A DNA stretch of 64,000 nucleotides from Gnetum montanum (lineage: Eukaryota; Streptophyta; Gnetopsida; Gnetales; Gnetaceae). Positions within the stretch are counted from its first letter, which is position 1. Each line of letters opens with the position of its first letter. The position numbers and the translations under genes were made by a program. The notes under the pieces are model-generated. The model searched no databases, had not been told where the DNA came from, and saw only the letters and a list, made by a program, of their open reading frames with translations. Below are positions 11,700 through 22,767 of this stretch, in pieces. The DNA is taken from contig MNCI01024145.1 of assembly GCA_015680685.1 (NCBI GenBank), positions 7,801 to 71,800 of the forward strand, given 5' to 3'.

Positions 11700-12345
11700 T
11701 ACGCACAAGTTAGGCTCTTAGTTAGTTCCATGTAAAGTGTACTACTATCAGGATAAACTATTAGCCACTAGGTGCCTTCCTGCTTTATTGCTATTGTGTA
11801 TAGGCACTTTTGGATTTTAGATTCATCTACACATTATCTACATGTTTTGATTAATGTGATTTTGATAGACCATAAGTTTTGCACATAGTTGCACCCTACA
11901 TCACTATACATGATGCACAGAACTCTCTTCTCATTGATCTTTGCAAATGCATTTTCTTTAGAAATTTTCAAGGAAAGATCTTTGATGCCCATTCACACAT
12001 CAGTAGTGCTTAACCAAGCCCTTCCCATAATGATTGGGAAGTCTCCCTTGTAGTTATTAACCTTGATCACTAGAAAATTGGCAAGATAGGACCACCTACA
12101 GATAGTGATCACAATGTCCTCCACTAATCCCAAAGGAACAATGATGGACTAATCTGCCAATTCTAAATGCATGTTTCTCTTCTTGAGAGGAGGCAAGTTC
12201 TAGGTTATGTACATTTCATGAGAAATCAGATTGACACTACAACCTGAATCAAGGAGAGCCTTGTATGGCTCATTTCCAACAATGTACAAGTAGATGAGAG
12301 GACTTCCGAGATTAGATTTTTTCCTAGGAATATTACTAGCCTTGA
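11700..12345 (-). pseudogene. pol: Athila protease, copy A
   Basis: The aspartic protease active site reads LDSGCSVNLISHEMY near 12255-12210, with DSG intact. Then LGLVEDIVITICRW and the flap region FPIIMGRAWLS near 12040-12010 follow. Stops and frame changes interrupt it. The region from 11960 to 11700 is the linker toward reverse transcriptase and is similar to the matching part of copy F. Enzyme role: processing of the gag-pol polyprotein. Confidence 0.8.
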
Positions 12346-14806
12346 TTCAATCAGATAAAACGTGGCTTAATCTAACTATGTGGATCTTAGGAGGCATTTG
12401 GTTTATAGGGTTCTCAAAAGAAATAGATGCAAAGGATGAAGGATACATAGGATAACTAGCCACATGAGTCGATGAGGGCTTTGTAGGGCTATTGGTATGA
12501 AAGAATGGTCTTTTATGGGATCTGGTTTTCAAACCACTCAATGAAGGAACCAGTTGTAACTTAACGACCTTAGTAGCATTACATTGCTATGACTAGGCAA
12601 GAATTTCATCTTGCATGGATGGAGCAAGTGGTAATTAGGTTCAAGGAGGAGGGACATGTGTTGAAGGATGAGAAGCATGATATGGGTATGGAAATTTCAT
12701 TCTAGGAGATGGAGAATGAGTTCTGTAATACTCCAAAGGGTAGTAATGATGTTGGAATGAGGCATGACTAGAAGAGTCATGTGGAGACATGGATTGCTAA
12801 ACATAGTACCTATATGGATCTGGCTACCTGTGATGGTACTACTACCTCGATAGTGGCATCCCCCACGATTGTGGGTGTTGCCACTAACGGTTTTGCTCAT
12901 ATGTTTGTGATGGAGCTCCACTTGGATAATAAGCTTTCTATTGGTGGAACTACCTAGGATTGCCTTGAGGAGAAGGAAATCTTCTAGGTGCTTGCCTCCT
13001 TGCTAGCCTAGGATTTAGAGCATACATGCCAAATTCCTACAAGTATGACACAACAGAGCAACATCCCTTAAGATGTTCATATTGGCAAATTTCACATCCA
13101 AAATCATCATTTAATTTTGACTCCACAACCTCTTCTACTATAGCAGCTTTGCCCTTACCCCTTTGGTAGGCACGTTTAGCTTACTTTCTTCTCCTACAAT
13201 CACAATCACTACCCTACTCTTTAGATACCTTTGTAATTTTTATAAAAATTTGGAATTTTTCATCCAAATATTTCCACATTTTGTCCACCTTAGCCAAAAT
13301 TTCAAAAATATATTTTTCAATCAACAAGGTTTTTCACTACATCACTTTATTAAGTGGTGCCTCCCCCTCACTATCATAGAGTCAAACCTCCCTTTTTCTA
13401 ATGGTAGGATCTCGATTATATTCTTTAGCATTTTTCTATTTCCTCAATTTACCTTCTTCTTTTGTAACCTGCTCAATCAACCTTTGAATCTGATGAACTC
13501 TAAGTTCTGATAGTCTCTCTTGGGCATAGATCCTAAGGGTTCTCCTTGTTTCTGATCAGAGTCCATCTATGATATGGTGAAGCTACCTCCACTGAGAATA
13601 ACCATCGCTAGGACATCTATGCAAAAGAGAGTAATACCTACATGTGTTCCTTGTCATTAGCCTCAAATTTACTTTCTCAAATTGAACACTCTAGAGTATG
13701 TCTGATATTTATCATTGAATAGCTTAAGCATTGTACTCCATCTATGAATTGATTCTGGCTCCATAAAGCAGTACCAAGTTTTTGCTTCTTTTATGAATGT
13801 CTTGGGAAATACCTTAAGTTTTTGCTAGTTGTTTTCAATGTTCTATAAGGTAAAGACATTGTGAAAGGCTCATAGATAGATCTGTGGATCTGATTTATAT
13901 CCTCCTCAAATCTAGGGATATTGTTCATATCTTAATTCTGCTATATTTCACATTTTTGGTTGAGATTCTAATTGCCTTTGTGATTTTTAGCATGCTTTGA
14001 GTTTCTAGCAAAGGTTTATCATCATCATGATTTTGATGACACCTATGATGTCCTCTGCTACCCCTTCGTTCATAGCAAGGCCTTTGATCATTGTCCCCTC
14101 GTTCACCTTCATAAAGGTTTTGTCCTCCATGGTTTCAATTAGATTCAAAGGCAGAAGAAGAAGATGCAAATGAAGAGGATAAAGAGGAAGGAGGACTACC
14201 ACCACCATAGTGTCTACCACCTCCTCTTTATTTTTCATGGCCATGATCATCAACTTTATCTTCATCGCAATGCTTGCCCAAGCCCTTGCCTTAACTCCCA
14301 CTCTTGGAGCCACTCTTACATGAACCAGGATTGTTGATAGCAGACTTTAAATTTAGGTTTAGACCCCCTTCACTAGAGTCAAGGGATGGAGAATCTTCAT
14401 GTCTAGAACCCCTAGAGAGAGGATCCTCATTGTCTTTTTGGTTTAGTAGGAACAAAGGATTAGTGAATTGTTTCCCCTTCATAACTTCATGCTACTTCTC
14501 CTAGTGTTGATCCCTTTTGCATTATGTTTTAATGGGATGGTAGTCCTGATGGTCATGATCCTTCAAAAAATATTCTTCATGAAGATCCTGGATGCCCAAC
14601 CTCTTAATAGTTTGGAGTAGCATCCCAGAAATATATTAGTAAGGGGACAACACAATGTTACCCTCAATGTCTCTCCACCACAGTTGTTCATCCTAATGCA
14701 AGATGAAGGTGAAATCAAGTATAAACTCTTTTGGAGGAGTGTACACCACTTTGAGTTCTTGGGGCACTGGTGGTTTTAATTCATCATGCTTGTCAAAAGA
14801 AGACAT
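12345..14806 (-). pseudogene. gag: Athila gag, copy A
   Basis: The gag start is an ATG at 14806 (MSSFDKHDELKPP), matched by MSSSN and MSSSH starts in copies C and F. The phrase FILH followed by TAG then DEQLWWRDIEGNIVL shows a Gln lost to TAG. A serine-rich low-complexity part lies near 14150-14190, the capsid-like part near 13900-13700, and a zinc-finger remnant (C-x2-C and H, C) near 13090-13060. Pro/Tyr/Gln-rich tail toward 12700. Gag would form the particle and bind RNA. Multiple stops and frameshifts. Confidence 0.75.
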
Positions 14807-14836
14807 TTTGGATTACAAGAAAATTTTAGTGTGCTT

Positions 14837-14866
14837 TAATTATTATTATTATTATTATTATTATTT
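14837..14866. repeat. (ATT)n microsatellite
   Basis: About ten ATT units in the 5' leader of copy A, about 30 bp before the gag ATG in element sense. Absent from the leaders of copies C and F, so it arose after insertion or within this lineage. Confidence 0.9.
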
Positions 14867-14951
14867 TGAATGATTATGACTTTAAGGTTCATTCCAACGA
14901 TCTTAAATAATTTTTACTAAGTCCTAGATAGCACATGTATCAAGCTATAAA

Positions 14952-14971
14952 GTCCCTAGGAATGGTGTCAA
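14952..14971 (-). other. Decayed primer binding site, copy A
   Basis: Next to the 5' LTR the - strand reads TTGACACCATTCCTAGGGAC. The plant tRNA-Asp primer site is TGGCGCCGTTGCCGGGGA. Most differences are C to T or G to A, as expected from methylation decay of the CpG-rich site. Copy C keeps GGCGCCGTTG, which supports the assignment. Confidence 0.65.
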
Positions 14972-15799
14972 TGATGAGTAGCCAGTATACGCTACTCCCA
15001 ACCATACAAATTACTAAGCATTCATGCACAATCCAGTGGAATTCCATGGACTTATAACTTTCTAAGTACACTAGTCTCTAGGAGGTGAAACTAACTATTG
15101 CAATCGTTGTCTTCCCAATTACACTTGTGAAATGCAAAGGTATGGTTAAGTGTAACAAAGGCATATGAATTTTATCATTTTTCTATTTTATGTTTTAAGT
15201 CACCTAAAAATAAAGAATAAAAAATTATACATTTAATTGCTAATTTACTCTAACTAACTAACATTTAACTAATCCTAACATAAGCATCTGTTCCCACTTG
15301 CAGTACACCTCCTGAACACGTCTAACACTACTGGGTTACCAAACATTAATCATTACTAGGATTACAAAGTGCCAACTGTATGCTCCAAGTGGTCATACTT
15401 ATGTGCTTAATTAACTACTATTTAATTTATCTTAGTCTAGCTTAATTAATTACTTAATTACTTAAAATAGTAAAGAAAATTGCTTAAAATATTAAATGCA
15501 TAAAGCAAGTAATTAATCTATTTGAAACTATTACAAGGTTTATCAGAAAACTCATCTTTATTACTACACACACTACTATGCTTAGGTACAACAGAGTCTG
15601 AATAAAGATTTGTACACTCTTTGACTCCTACTGTGAGCACTTAGAAAAATGTTCTAACTTTTAAATGAAAAAATTGCTAGAACTTCGCTACAACTATGAG
15701 ACTTCTTACCATAAATGTAGTTGGTAAGCACATATTTATAGGCAAAAATAAACATTGCGTTGATGAAGTGACATCAATGCATCGAATCATGCATCAACA
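14972..15799 (-). repeat. 5' LTR of Athila copy A, cut by a gap
   Basis: Begins TGATGAGTAG and aligns with 2730-3616 up to the last bases before the N run at 15800. By comparison about 60-70 bp of its far end (U3 side) are missing. The two LTRs differ often, mainly by C/T and A/G changes, so the insertion is old. Confidence 0.85.
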
Positions 15800-15815
15800 N
15801 NNNNNNNNNNNNNNN

Positions 15816-16090
15816 CGATATCACGTATGCAATATCGTGGTGCACCATCATATCTATAAATAAGAGGCGGCTCTCCCTTGTTTCCTCATCCTAGGTTAGA
15901 CAGTAGGGAAACTCTGGCAGATTGATCACTCCAGAGATAGAATATTTTCCATGTGCCCGCAGTAGCAGTCCTAAAGTGAATGGATCTTTATTCGAGCAAA
16001 CATTGTACTTGAACACAAGTTTGTGTACGGCAATAAAGATGAGCTTTTCGGATAAACCTTGCAGTGCATGGAATAGGATTTATTACTTGT
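15816..16090 (+). repeat. Partial Athila LTR (copy C 3' LTR, misplaced strand)
   Basis: Closely matches the reverse complement of about 22350-22745 (the 5' LTR of copy C), by eye well over 90 percent. Contains CTATAAATAAGAGGCGG at about 15854, the LTR TATA box, and CGATATC-type repeats just before it. The first 400 or so bases (U5 side) and the outermost U3 end are missing. Confidence 0.8.
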
Positions 16091-16095
16091 TATTT

Positions 16096-16521
16096 ACTAT
16101 TTTAACTATCAATAGCTTTTAAATAATGAAAAATCCTCTTGATAGCTTTTAACTATGATTCTTCGGAATTAGCTTGATACTTGACACAAATACCAATCCT
16201 TAGAGCAATATTAGGTCTACTAGCAGTTAGATATAGTAAGCTACCAATCATACCTCTAAAGAGCTTGACATCTACTACTTTTTGTTGTTCATCTTTGCTA
16301 AGCTTGAGTTGTACAACCATTGGTGTTATCTTAGCTTTTATGTTAGCCAAATTAAATTTTTGTAAGAGATCTTTGGTATATTTTGTTTAGCAAATAAATG
16401 TTTTACCTTTGGTTTGATTAATTTGAAATCTAGGGAAGTTGTTAAGTTCTTTCATCATACTCATTTTAAACTCTATTTACATAAGATCTGGAAACTTCTT
16501 ATATAAAATCTCATTAGGAGC
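16096..16521 (-). pseudogene. pol: copia reverse transcriptase, C-terminal part
   Basis: The - strand reads APNEILYKKFPDLM, EFKMSMMKELNNFPRFQI, TKYTKDLLQKF and KLFRGMIGSLLYLTASRPNI, in the order of the C-terminal part of SIRE-type copia reverse transcriptase. Reading ends at RIFHYLK near 16110. RNase H at 22768 starts with YPREST, the next block expected. So this is very likely the continuation of the copia gene broken at 2729, seen on the wrong strand. A few stops (TAG for Gln) are present. Confidence 0.85.
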
Positions 16522-16522
16522 N

Positions 16523-18289
16523 GCATTACAATAATATCGGGAAGGTATGGGATTATTGACTCAAAGGAAACTAATGGGGTGACATGTGAATGGATCATCA
16601 TTACAAGACACAAAAAAAATAGTGTTCAGGACAACAAGGGTGAACACCTTATTACATAGACATCAGACCTCATTTGGCAGCTAAGAGAAAAGAGAAGAGA
16701 GAAAGAAGTGTTGCTGCTGCCAATGCCAAGGTTACGTCTTTCGTTGTCCATCGAGAAGTGCACCATCAGTCTTGCTCTTTGCATAGCTACTTCCAGCACT
16801 GCTCCATTCCAAATGTTCCTTCCAAATCCCCTCTGTTGTTGCATGATTTCCATATGCACACACAACATAATCTTTTATTAGCAAGGGTAAATGAATCATC
16901 ATGTAATTAATACCTTGCTTCGGTGAAAGTTCTATTGGCTGAGTTGTGGTATGGCTGATATGAATCTGGAGATATATTAATGATGACTACCGAAGGTGTA
17001 GGGGTTAGGAGAAAATTGAAAAAATCGAGGCTAGGAAAAAATCAAAAAAATCAAGCCCCGTACCCCCATGACTAATCGCGAACCTCTGGTAGCGTTAGAA
17101 TGGAGAAAGAAAGAGGAACAAGAAAGATGAGGAAAAAGAAACAACTATAGCATTGATGAAATGGATGTCAAGATGGAAATGAAAAAAATAATATTAATTG
17201 CAAAATTTTAAGGAAAAGAATTTAACTGGTGCACCAAATAGGAATGTTAGTGGGTCCTCCCCAAAGCAGGCTCATGCCCTTAATGCCCTAACAAACCCAC
17301 ATTCAAAGAGTCCGTAGGCTCTGGGAATGTCCTTTGGAACAAGAGTTAAAGTCTTAACCATAAGAATTTGCCAAAAAGAAAATAATGCATCAACTAAAAT
17401 ATACACTAATGATACAACTAGTAATGAGGTGAACAATGGAGAGAGGGATGAAGAGAAGAGAATGGAATGAAATTCCAAGAACAAGGTGGTGTACAATCCC
17501 TTGTGTGTTTCATGATTAATGTGACTTAATAAATCTCATTCCAAGTCCGGCCTTAGACAAACCACATCCAGTGACTTCACATCAATGCATCTAGTGGATC
17601 CATCCCCTTGAAGTAATAAGAATTCCTTCTCCAAAAGCCACCACCATTCCGACGAAACAAGGAGGAGAGAATGGGAAGCGAGAAGGGCCTTAGTTAGAGG
17701 GAACATTTTTGGTTCCATAACCAGTGCTTGTAGCCCAAGGGATTATTCATCTAATGGGTGTTCTTTGAATTCTCACTTTTTCTTTTCTCTTTTTTTTGTG
17801 TGTTTTGTGTTTTTATGCATGAGAACCACACCATGCAAAGACTTCTTATTTTTATTGTCTCAGCTTCCGATAATTGGGTAACATCAGAATGGCAAGAAAA
17901 CTTAAGAAGAAAACATCCAAGCACCCAAGAGAATGGCCAACACAAAAGCATCCAGTTCCCTTGAAGTCACACCCTTTTCAAACCTTGAGTCCTTCCTTAG
18001 TTTGAGAAATGCCTAGTCACTGATTCATTAAAGTTCTTATTATGAAGGGAACTGTACATTTCCAAGTCGAGAGAGACCATAAAAACTGGTGGATGGATGG
18101 ATGAAGTGAACTCATTACCTACCATATCAAAAGAAACATACCTTAGTATCAACATCATGACTTAAAGGTAAAAGCCAAACATTAGCAATCAATATGAAAA
18201 TAGTTCATACCATCATGAAGAACACTTATTTGGTGATGAACTTACACGGTGGATCACACACACACAAATACACAAAAAATGAAAAAGTA
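16523..18289. other. 3' non-coding region of copy C
   Basis: No gene supported. 17200-18240 aligns in blocks with 7480-8400 of copy A (AGTGGGTCCTCC at 17249, CACACCATGCAAAGAC near 17829, GGTGGATGGATGGATG near 18089). 16640-16900 has a short open stretch on both strands but no recognisable protein. No TATA/U3-like block is seen here, unlike copies A and D that carry the env-like ORF. Confidence 0.6.
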
Positions 18290-18500
18290 TAACGATGTTG
18301 AAAAACAAAAACAAAAGTTAAAGAAAGTTGTAAAACAAAAACAAGAAAGGTTAAAGAAATTTGTAAAACAAAAACAAGAAAAGTTAAAGAAATTTGTAAA
18401 ACAAAAATGTGTAAGACAAAAACATGTAAAACAAAAACTTGTAAAACAAAAACCTACAAAACAAAAATATGTAAAACAAAAACTAAAAAGAACTGAGAGC
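18290..18500. repeat. Short tandem repeat, A-rich (AAAACAAAAA...GTA)
   Basis: Irregular units of about 12-33 bp with core GTAAAACAAAAAC, some extended by AAGAAAGTTAAAGAAATTT. The same place in copies A, D and F has only a few such units, so the array expanded in copy C. The Lys/Gln-rich and Phe/Cys-rich open frames over it are by-products of the repeat. Confidence 0.85.
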
Positions 18501-18519
18501 CTCCAATGATTAGCATAGG

Positions 18520-18546
18520 TGGCCATCTCCCCCATGACTGAATTGC
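18520..18546 (-). other. Internal polypurine block (copy C)
   Basis: On the - strand: CAATTCAGTCATGGGGGAGA then TGGCC. Same block as in copies A, D and F, here directly next to the deletion join after protease. Confidence 0.55.
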
Positions 18547-18559
18547 AAGGGAGAGATCC

Positions 18560-19420
18560 AAAATGATGAGCGCCTATTTGAATTTCGTAAAAGTGTCCAA
18601 CTTCTTCCCACTAATGTTCTTAAATTAAGGGGTGGAGGTTGGCAACACTCATAATCCAATGTGTCTATGTCTTCGTTGTTAACATGAGTTGTACCCATAA
18701 TTTGTTCCATGCATATTGGGTTGCTCTTTCTAGTAGCTATCAACCACAGGGTGTCTACTACTGGTGTGGTTGCTACATATAGGCACCTTTGAATTTGTGT
18801 TTCTTGGGCACACCGATTACATGGAAGAGATGCTAAACATTCTTCCATGTCATCACCCTCTAAGTCACTATATGTGATGCATAGAAATTTATTCTTCTTG
18901 ATCTTTCCATAAATTTTTATCTTAGATATCTGCAAGGAAAGATCGTGGATCCCTAGGTACGCATCTACTGTACTTAGCCATGGCCTTCCCATTATAATTG
19001 GGAAGCCCCCATTGTTGCTGTTAACTTCTATCACCAGGAAGTCAGCTGGGTAGGACCAACCACACACAATGGTAATGATGTCCTCCACCAATCCCAAGGG
19101 AATGGTGATGGACTAGTCTACCAGCTCTAGTTGAATGTTGCTCTTCTTAAGTTTGGGTAGGTTCCAAGCTTGATACATTTCTCGTGAAATTAAGTTGAAT
19201 CCAAAACCTGAATCAAGAAGAGCCTTATGTAGTTTGTTCCTGATGATTTGTAAATAGATTAAGGGGCTTCTAGGATCAGAGAGTTTCCTGGAAAGGTGGC
19301 CTACCTTGATCCAGTAGGTTACGATATGCATTAACATAACCGTATGCGTACAGCTCTGTTGGACTGAAGGGTGCTCCAATGTGTTAGATGGTGGAGGAGT
19401 GTACATAGACTCAACCACTT
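18560..19420 (-). pseudogene. pol: Athila protease, copy C (nearly open)
   Basis: Two overlapping open stretches. Active site LLDSGFGFNLISREMYQAW near 19230-19175 with DSG intact; then one TAG near 19113, LGLVEDIITIVCGWSYPADF, and FPIIMGRPWLSTVDAYLG near 19000-18950. The tail ends GRSWTLLRN near 18590, where the pol deletion begins. This is the best preserved protease in the window; only one stop separates the two parts. Without reverse transcriptase the copy cannot move by itself. Confidence 0.8.
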
Positions 19421-21799
19421 GTTGTTGCGAGAGCTTGTCTGGGCTTCTGGTTCTGAAGAAAGGTCTTCTCTTTCAGCGCTCGTAGCATTATGTTGCTGTG
19501 GTTGAGTAGGGAGTTCCCCTTGCATTGTTGGAGCAGGTCGTATGGGAACTACAGGTGGAAGAGGTGCAGATGGAGTTGGAGGATGGTAAGTATGTGGGGT
19601 GCCTCTCAGAGGAGAAGGAGTCCTCCTAAAGTACTCCCAAACTTGGTAGTGACGTTGGGGAGTTGTGTGACTCATAGAGTCACTTGGAGAAACTAGCGGC
19701 TACACATAATAGCCGTAATGATCAGGTTTCCAGTAAGGGTACTGTTGTTTCAACGGTGGAATCCCCCATGACTGTGGGTATTGCCACTGTTGATGCTATC
19801 CGATGGGTTGTGGTGGAGTTCCATTTGGATAGTACGTTAATGGTTGGTGGAACTGCCTTGGGTTACCTTGGGGATAAGGGAACCTTCGGGGTGTTTGTCG
19901 TTGGTTGAGTCTTGGGTTAAGTGCATACACCCCAAACTCTTGTAGATGTGAGATGATTGGATAACATCCCTTGGGATGATCATAATGGCAGATCTCACAT
20001 CCACCATCATCGTCTATGCCTGAATCCACAACTTTATCAAAGATAGTAATTTTCCCCTTACCCTTGTTATGTGCAGGGTCTGAATTTCTCCGCTTTGTCT
20101 TACCTTTGTCACTGCTTCGTTCCTCCTTAGACTCCTCTACAATTTTCAAGATAGTTTCAAGTCTAGAGTCTAAGGAATCCCACAATTGATCCATCTTAGC
20201 TGATACTTCTGTTGTTAATTTTTGAATCGGTAAGGTTTTTCTGTTCACCAACTCTTTGAGTGGTGACTCATCCTATTCATCGCAAAATTTCACTCCCTTC
20301 TTTCGAAGAGATGGATCACGGTTGTATTCTTCCGCACTCTCTCTTTTTCATAATTCACCTTCTTCTTTTGCTACTTGTTCCAAAAAGTGATGAACATCAT
20401 GGACTTTAAGTTCTGATAGACTCCCTTGGGCATAAGTCCCAAGGGTTCTCCTTGTCTCATGTCTAAGCCCATCTATGATGTTGCGAAGTTGATCCCATTG
20501 AGCATATCCATGGCCCGAGCAACAATGTAACAATGCGTAGTAGCAACCCATGGCAGCATCCAAGGGTTCATGAATACCTTGCTTCCATCCTTGGATCTTC
20601 TAGACACTCTGGAGTACGTCTGATACTTATCATTGAAGAGTTCTAACATCGTACTCCACCTCCTGATGGTTTCCGGTTCTAAGGATCGGTACCAACTCTC
20701 TGCTTCCTTAATGAGTGTCCTAGAAAACAACTTTAGTTTTTTCCACTTATTTTCTATGTTCTACAAGGCATAGGCATCGTGGAATGCCTGTAAATGATGC
20801 TACAGATCAGCGTTGTATCCCCCCTCAAAGCATGGGATATTGTTCATGTCTAAACACTTGATCCGACTATCTTTTAAATGCCTTATTGGTATCCTAACTG
20901 CCTCTGTTATGTCAAGCATACTTTGGGTTGCAAGTAGGGGCTCTTCATGATCATCTCTCTCATGATGTCTATGATGTCTACGTTGTTCCCTACTTTCCCT
21001 TCGTTCATGCCCTTGTCCTCTCTCTCGACTCTCTCATCGAGGTCTCTCATTTTTCTACCTCTATCCTCACCATTATGCTCTTTATGACTATGCCCAGAGG
21101 TGGAGGGAGAGGGTGAATGATGTGAAGAAGGGGAAGAAGAAGGAGAACCATCACCATGATGATGTTTCCTACCTTCTCTTATGTGGTTTCAGCCCCGATC
21201 GTGATGATGATCTAAGTGCCCGTCCTTGTTATATGTTGTTGTTCCCTCAGTGAACAACTGGTGTTCACAGGGATCAGAACTAGGGTTTTGTATCGTGGAT
21301 CGTAGGTTCTGATACCCCACCTCCTTATTATCATTAGGAGGGGGAACATCTTTCAATAGAGAACCCGTTATGAGTGGTTCACCATCTTTGATTTCACTAA
21401 GGACGTGCAGGACCTCTTTGCCCTTCAACAGTGTATGTTGGCTTTCTTGCCTTGAGTCCCTCATACATTGTACTTCTGTGGGATAATAATCCCTCATATC
21501 AAGTCTTCCACAACGTATTCAGCGTATAATTCTATCATGCCAATTTGTGCCAAAGCACGGAGGACCATGTTGGGGACTGAACGATCCAGAGGTAACACTA
21601 TGTTACCTTGCAAATCTCTCTATCACAGCTATTTTTCTTGATGGAGGATAAAGGTAAAGTTTGGAATATACTCATCAGGATGAGTATAGACTATCCGGTA
21701 TTGTTGAGGACTTGGAGGATTTCGGTTATGTGTTTTTGATTGCCGACTGTCTCTAGTATTGTCCCTAGGTGGTGAGTTGCTTTTGTTAGAAGAAGACAT
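19331..21799 (-). pseudogene. gag: Athila gag, copy C
   Basis: Start ATG at 21799 (MSSSNKSNSPPRD). YTHPDEYIPNFTFILHQE follows. The capsid-like part is readable as TLIKEAESWYRSLEP (about 20720) and RRWSTMLELFNDKYQTYSRV; then, after a frame change, LRNIIDGLRHETRRTLGTY. A zinc finger of the type C-x2-C-x3-H-x3-C (CEICHYDHPKGC) lies at about 20010-19975, followed by a Pro/Gln/Tyr-rich tail. 20251-19796 is open for 151 codons. Gag packages the RNA; the frame is broken in at least three places. Confidence 0.8.
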
Positions 21800-21920
21800 T
21801 GTTATTTATCGGTGTGCTAATTTACCGTTATATAAATTTCTATTTAATTAACCCGAAGGTTCATTTAGGCTCCCAACAATGTGAGTGACTTCCTATGTTC
21901 TACTTAGCGCACAAACACTT

Positions 21921-21941
21921 AGTCCCTAACAACGGCGCCTA
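21921..21941 (-). other. Primer binding site (tRNA-Asp type), copy C
   Basis: On the - strand, directly after the LTR end CTCATCA: TAGGCGCCGTTGTTAGGGAC. It matches GGCGCCGTTG of the tRNA-Asp site exactly, and the following bases differ by transitions (CCG to TTA) before GGGA. It is the least decayed of the three primer sites visible here. Confidence 0.8.
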
Positions 21942-22760
21942 TGATGAGTGGCGAGATACCCCTACACTCAACCATACGAATATGAGCATAGCACGCGCGA
22001 TTTGGTTGAACTCCGCAAATTAAGTGCCTACACGCCCATGTAACACTTAGGGTTAATCATTTGTTGTCTTCCCAGACTTACTTGTAGTTGTCACGGTATA
22101 TGGTTAAGTAAATCCGAGGTATATGATTTTTATAGTTTTTATGTTTTATCTCCTATGCTAACAAGGTGAAGGGTTGAGAAACTAATTACTAACTCTAACT
22201 AATGAACTAAGTCTAAATTACCTAGCGTTAGCATCCGTTCCCACTTACCATACACACCCTAAACCGATGCAACCATGGCTACCAAACTCTAGTCGTTGCT
22301 AGGATCACCATGCGTAACGCATGTGCTCAAAGTGGTCGTATTGAGGTACTTAACTAAGAGAGAAGGGTTGAGAGAGAAAGTAGTAAATAACAGATAATAA
22401 ATAACAAGTAATAAATAACAATAAATAAAATCCTAATTAGCCTATTCCATGCATTGCAAGGTTTATCCAAGAAGCTCGTCTTTATTGCCGTACACAAACT
22501 TGTGTTCAAGTACAATGTTTGCTCGAATAAAGATCCGTTCACTTTAGGACTGCTACTGCGGGCACATGGAAAATATTCTATCTCTGGAGTGATCAATCTA
22601 CTAGAGATTTCCTACTATCTAGCCTAGGATGAGGAAACAAGGGAGAGTCGCCTCTTATTTATAGATATGATAGTGCACCGTGATATCGCAAGGGATGCGA
22701 TATCGCGATAGCCGTGATATCGCGTACACAATATCGTGGCCCATGCAATATTGTGTCACA
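21942..22760 (-). repeat. 5' LTR of copy C
   Basis: Begins TGATGAGTGGCGAG. In sense direction the U3 has five or six CpG-rich copies around GCGATATCGC or CAATATCGTG (22680-22755), then the TATA box CTATAAATA (complement of 22656-22664). The outer end lacks the TCATCA seen in other copies; the similarity stops near 22757 and copia RNase H starts at about 22768. Confidence 0.8.
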
Positions 22761-22767
22761 TTAGTAT

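Larger units (their letters stand above)
2730..15799 (-). mobile_element. Athila-like Ty3/gypsy element, copy A
   Basis: Read on the - strand this is a full-length, decayed element: 5' LTR (right), tRNA-Asp-like primer site, gag, protease, reverse transcriptase, RNase H, integrase, internal polypurine block, env-like ORF with promoter-like leader, 3' LTR (left). The phrases FLDDYSGYN and SFGLCNT in reverse transcriptase, the tRNA-Asp primer site and an env-like ORF after integrase fit the Athila lineage. About 13 kb with LTRs of about 0.89 kb. It sits inside the reverse transcriptase of a copia element. Its right LTR is cut by an N gap, so the target duplication cannot be read. Confidence 0.85.
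15800..16522. other. N-bounded segment that reads backwards
   Basis: A run of 16 Ns (15800-15815) and a single N (16522) bound 706 bp. Inside, the Athila LTR piece points + and the copia piece points -, each opposite to the same element outside. Reversing the segment would give copia RT C-terminal part (+), then copy C 3' LTR (-), then copy C internal sequence, which is the order expected if copy C had inserted into the copia element. A real small inversion is possible, but both breakpoints are Ns. Confidence 0.75.
16523..22760 (-). mobile_element. Athila-like copy C, internally deleted
   Basis: In element sense: 5' LTR (right), primer site, gag, protease, then directly the end-of-pol polypurine block and the 3' non-coding region. 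Reverse transcriptase, RNase H, integrase and the env-like ORF are absent. The join falls near 18560, where the protease tail meets a block found just after integrase in copies A, D and F. This copy keeps many CpG sites (LTR, primer site) that others have lost, so it is the youngest Athila copy here. Its 3' LTR is the misplaced piece at 15816. Confidence 0.8.

Noticed and set aside
15922-16122. Open frame that recurs almost unchanged at 22354-22596 on the other strand
   Set aside because: Both lie inside copies of the same Athila LTR, start at a non-ATG codon (TTG) and match because the LTRs match. No evidence for a protein.
18249-18535. Lys/Gln-rich frame (+) and Phe/Cys-rich frame (-)
   Set aside because: Both are translations of the A-rich tandem repeat in copy C.
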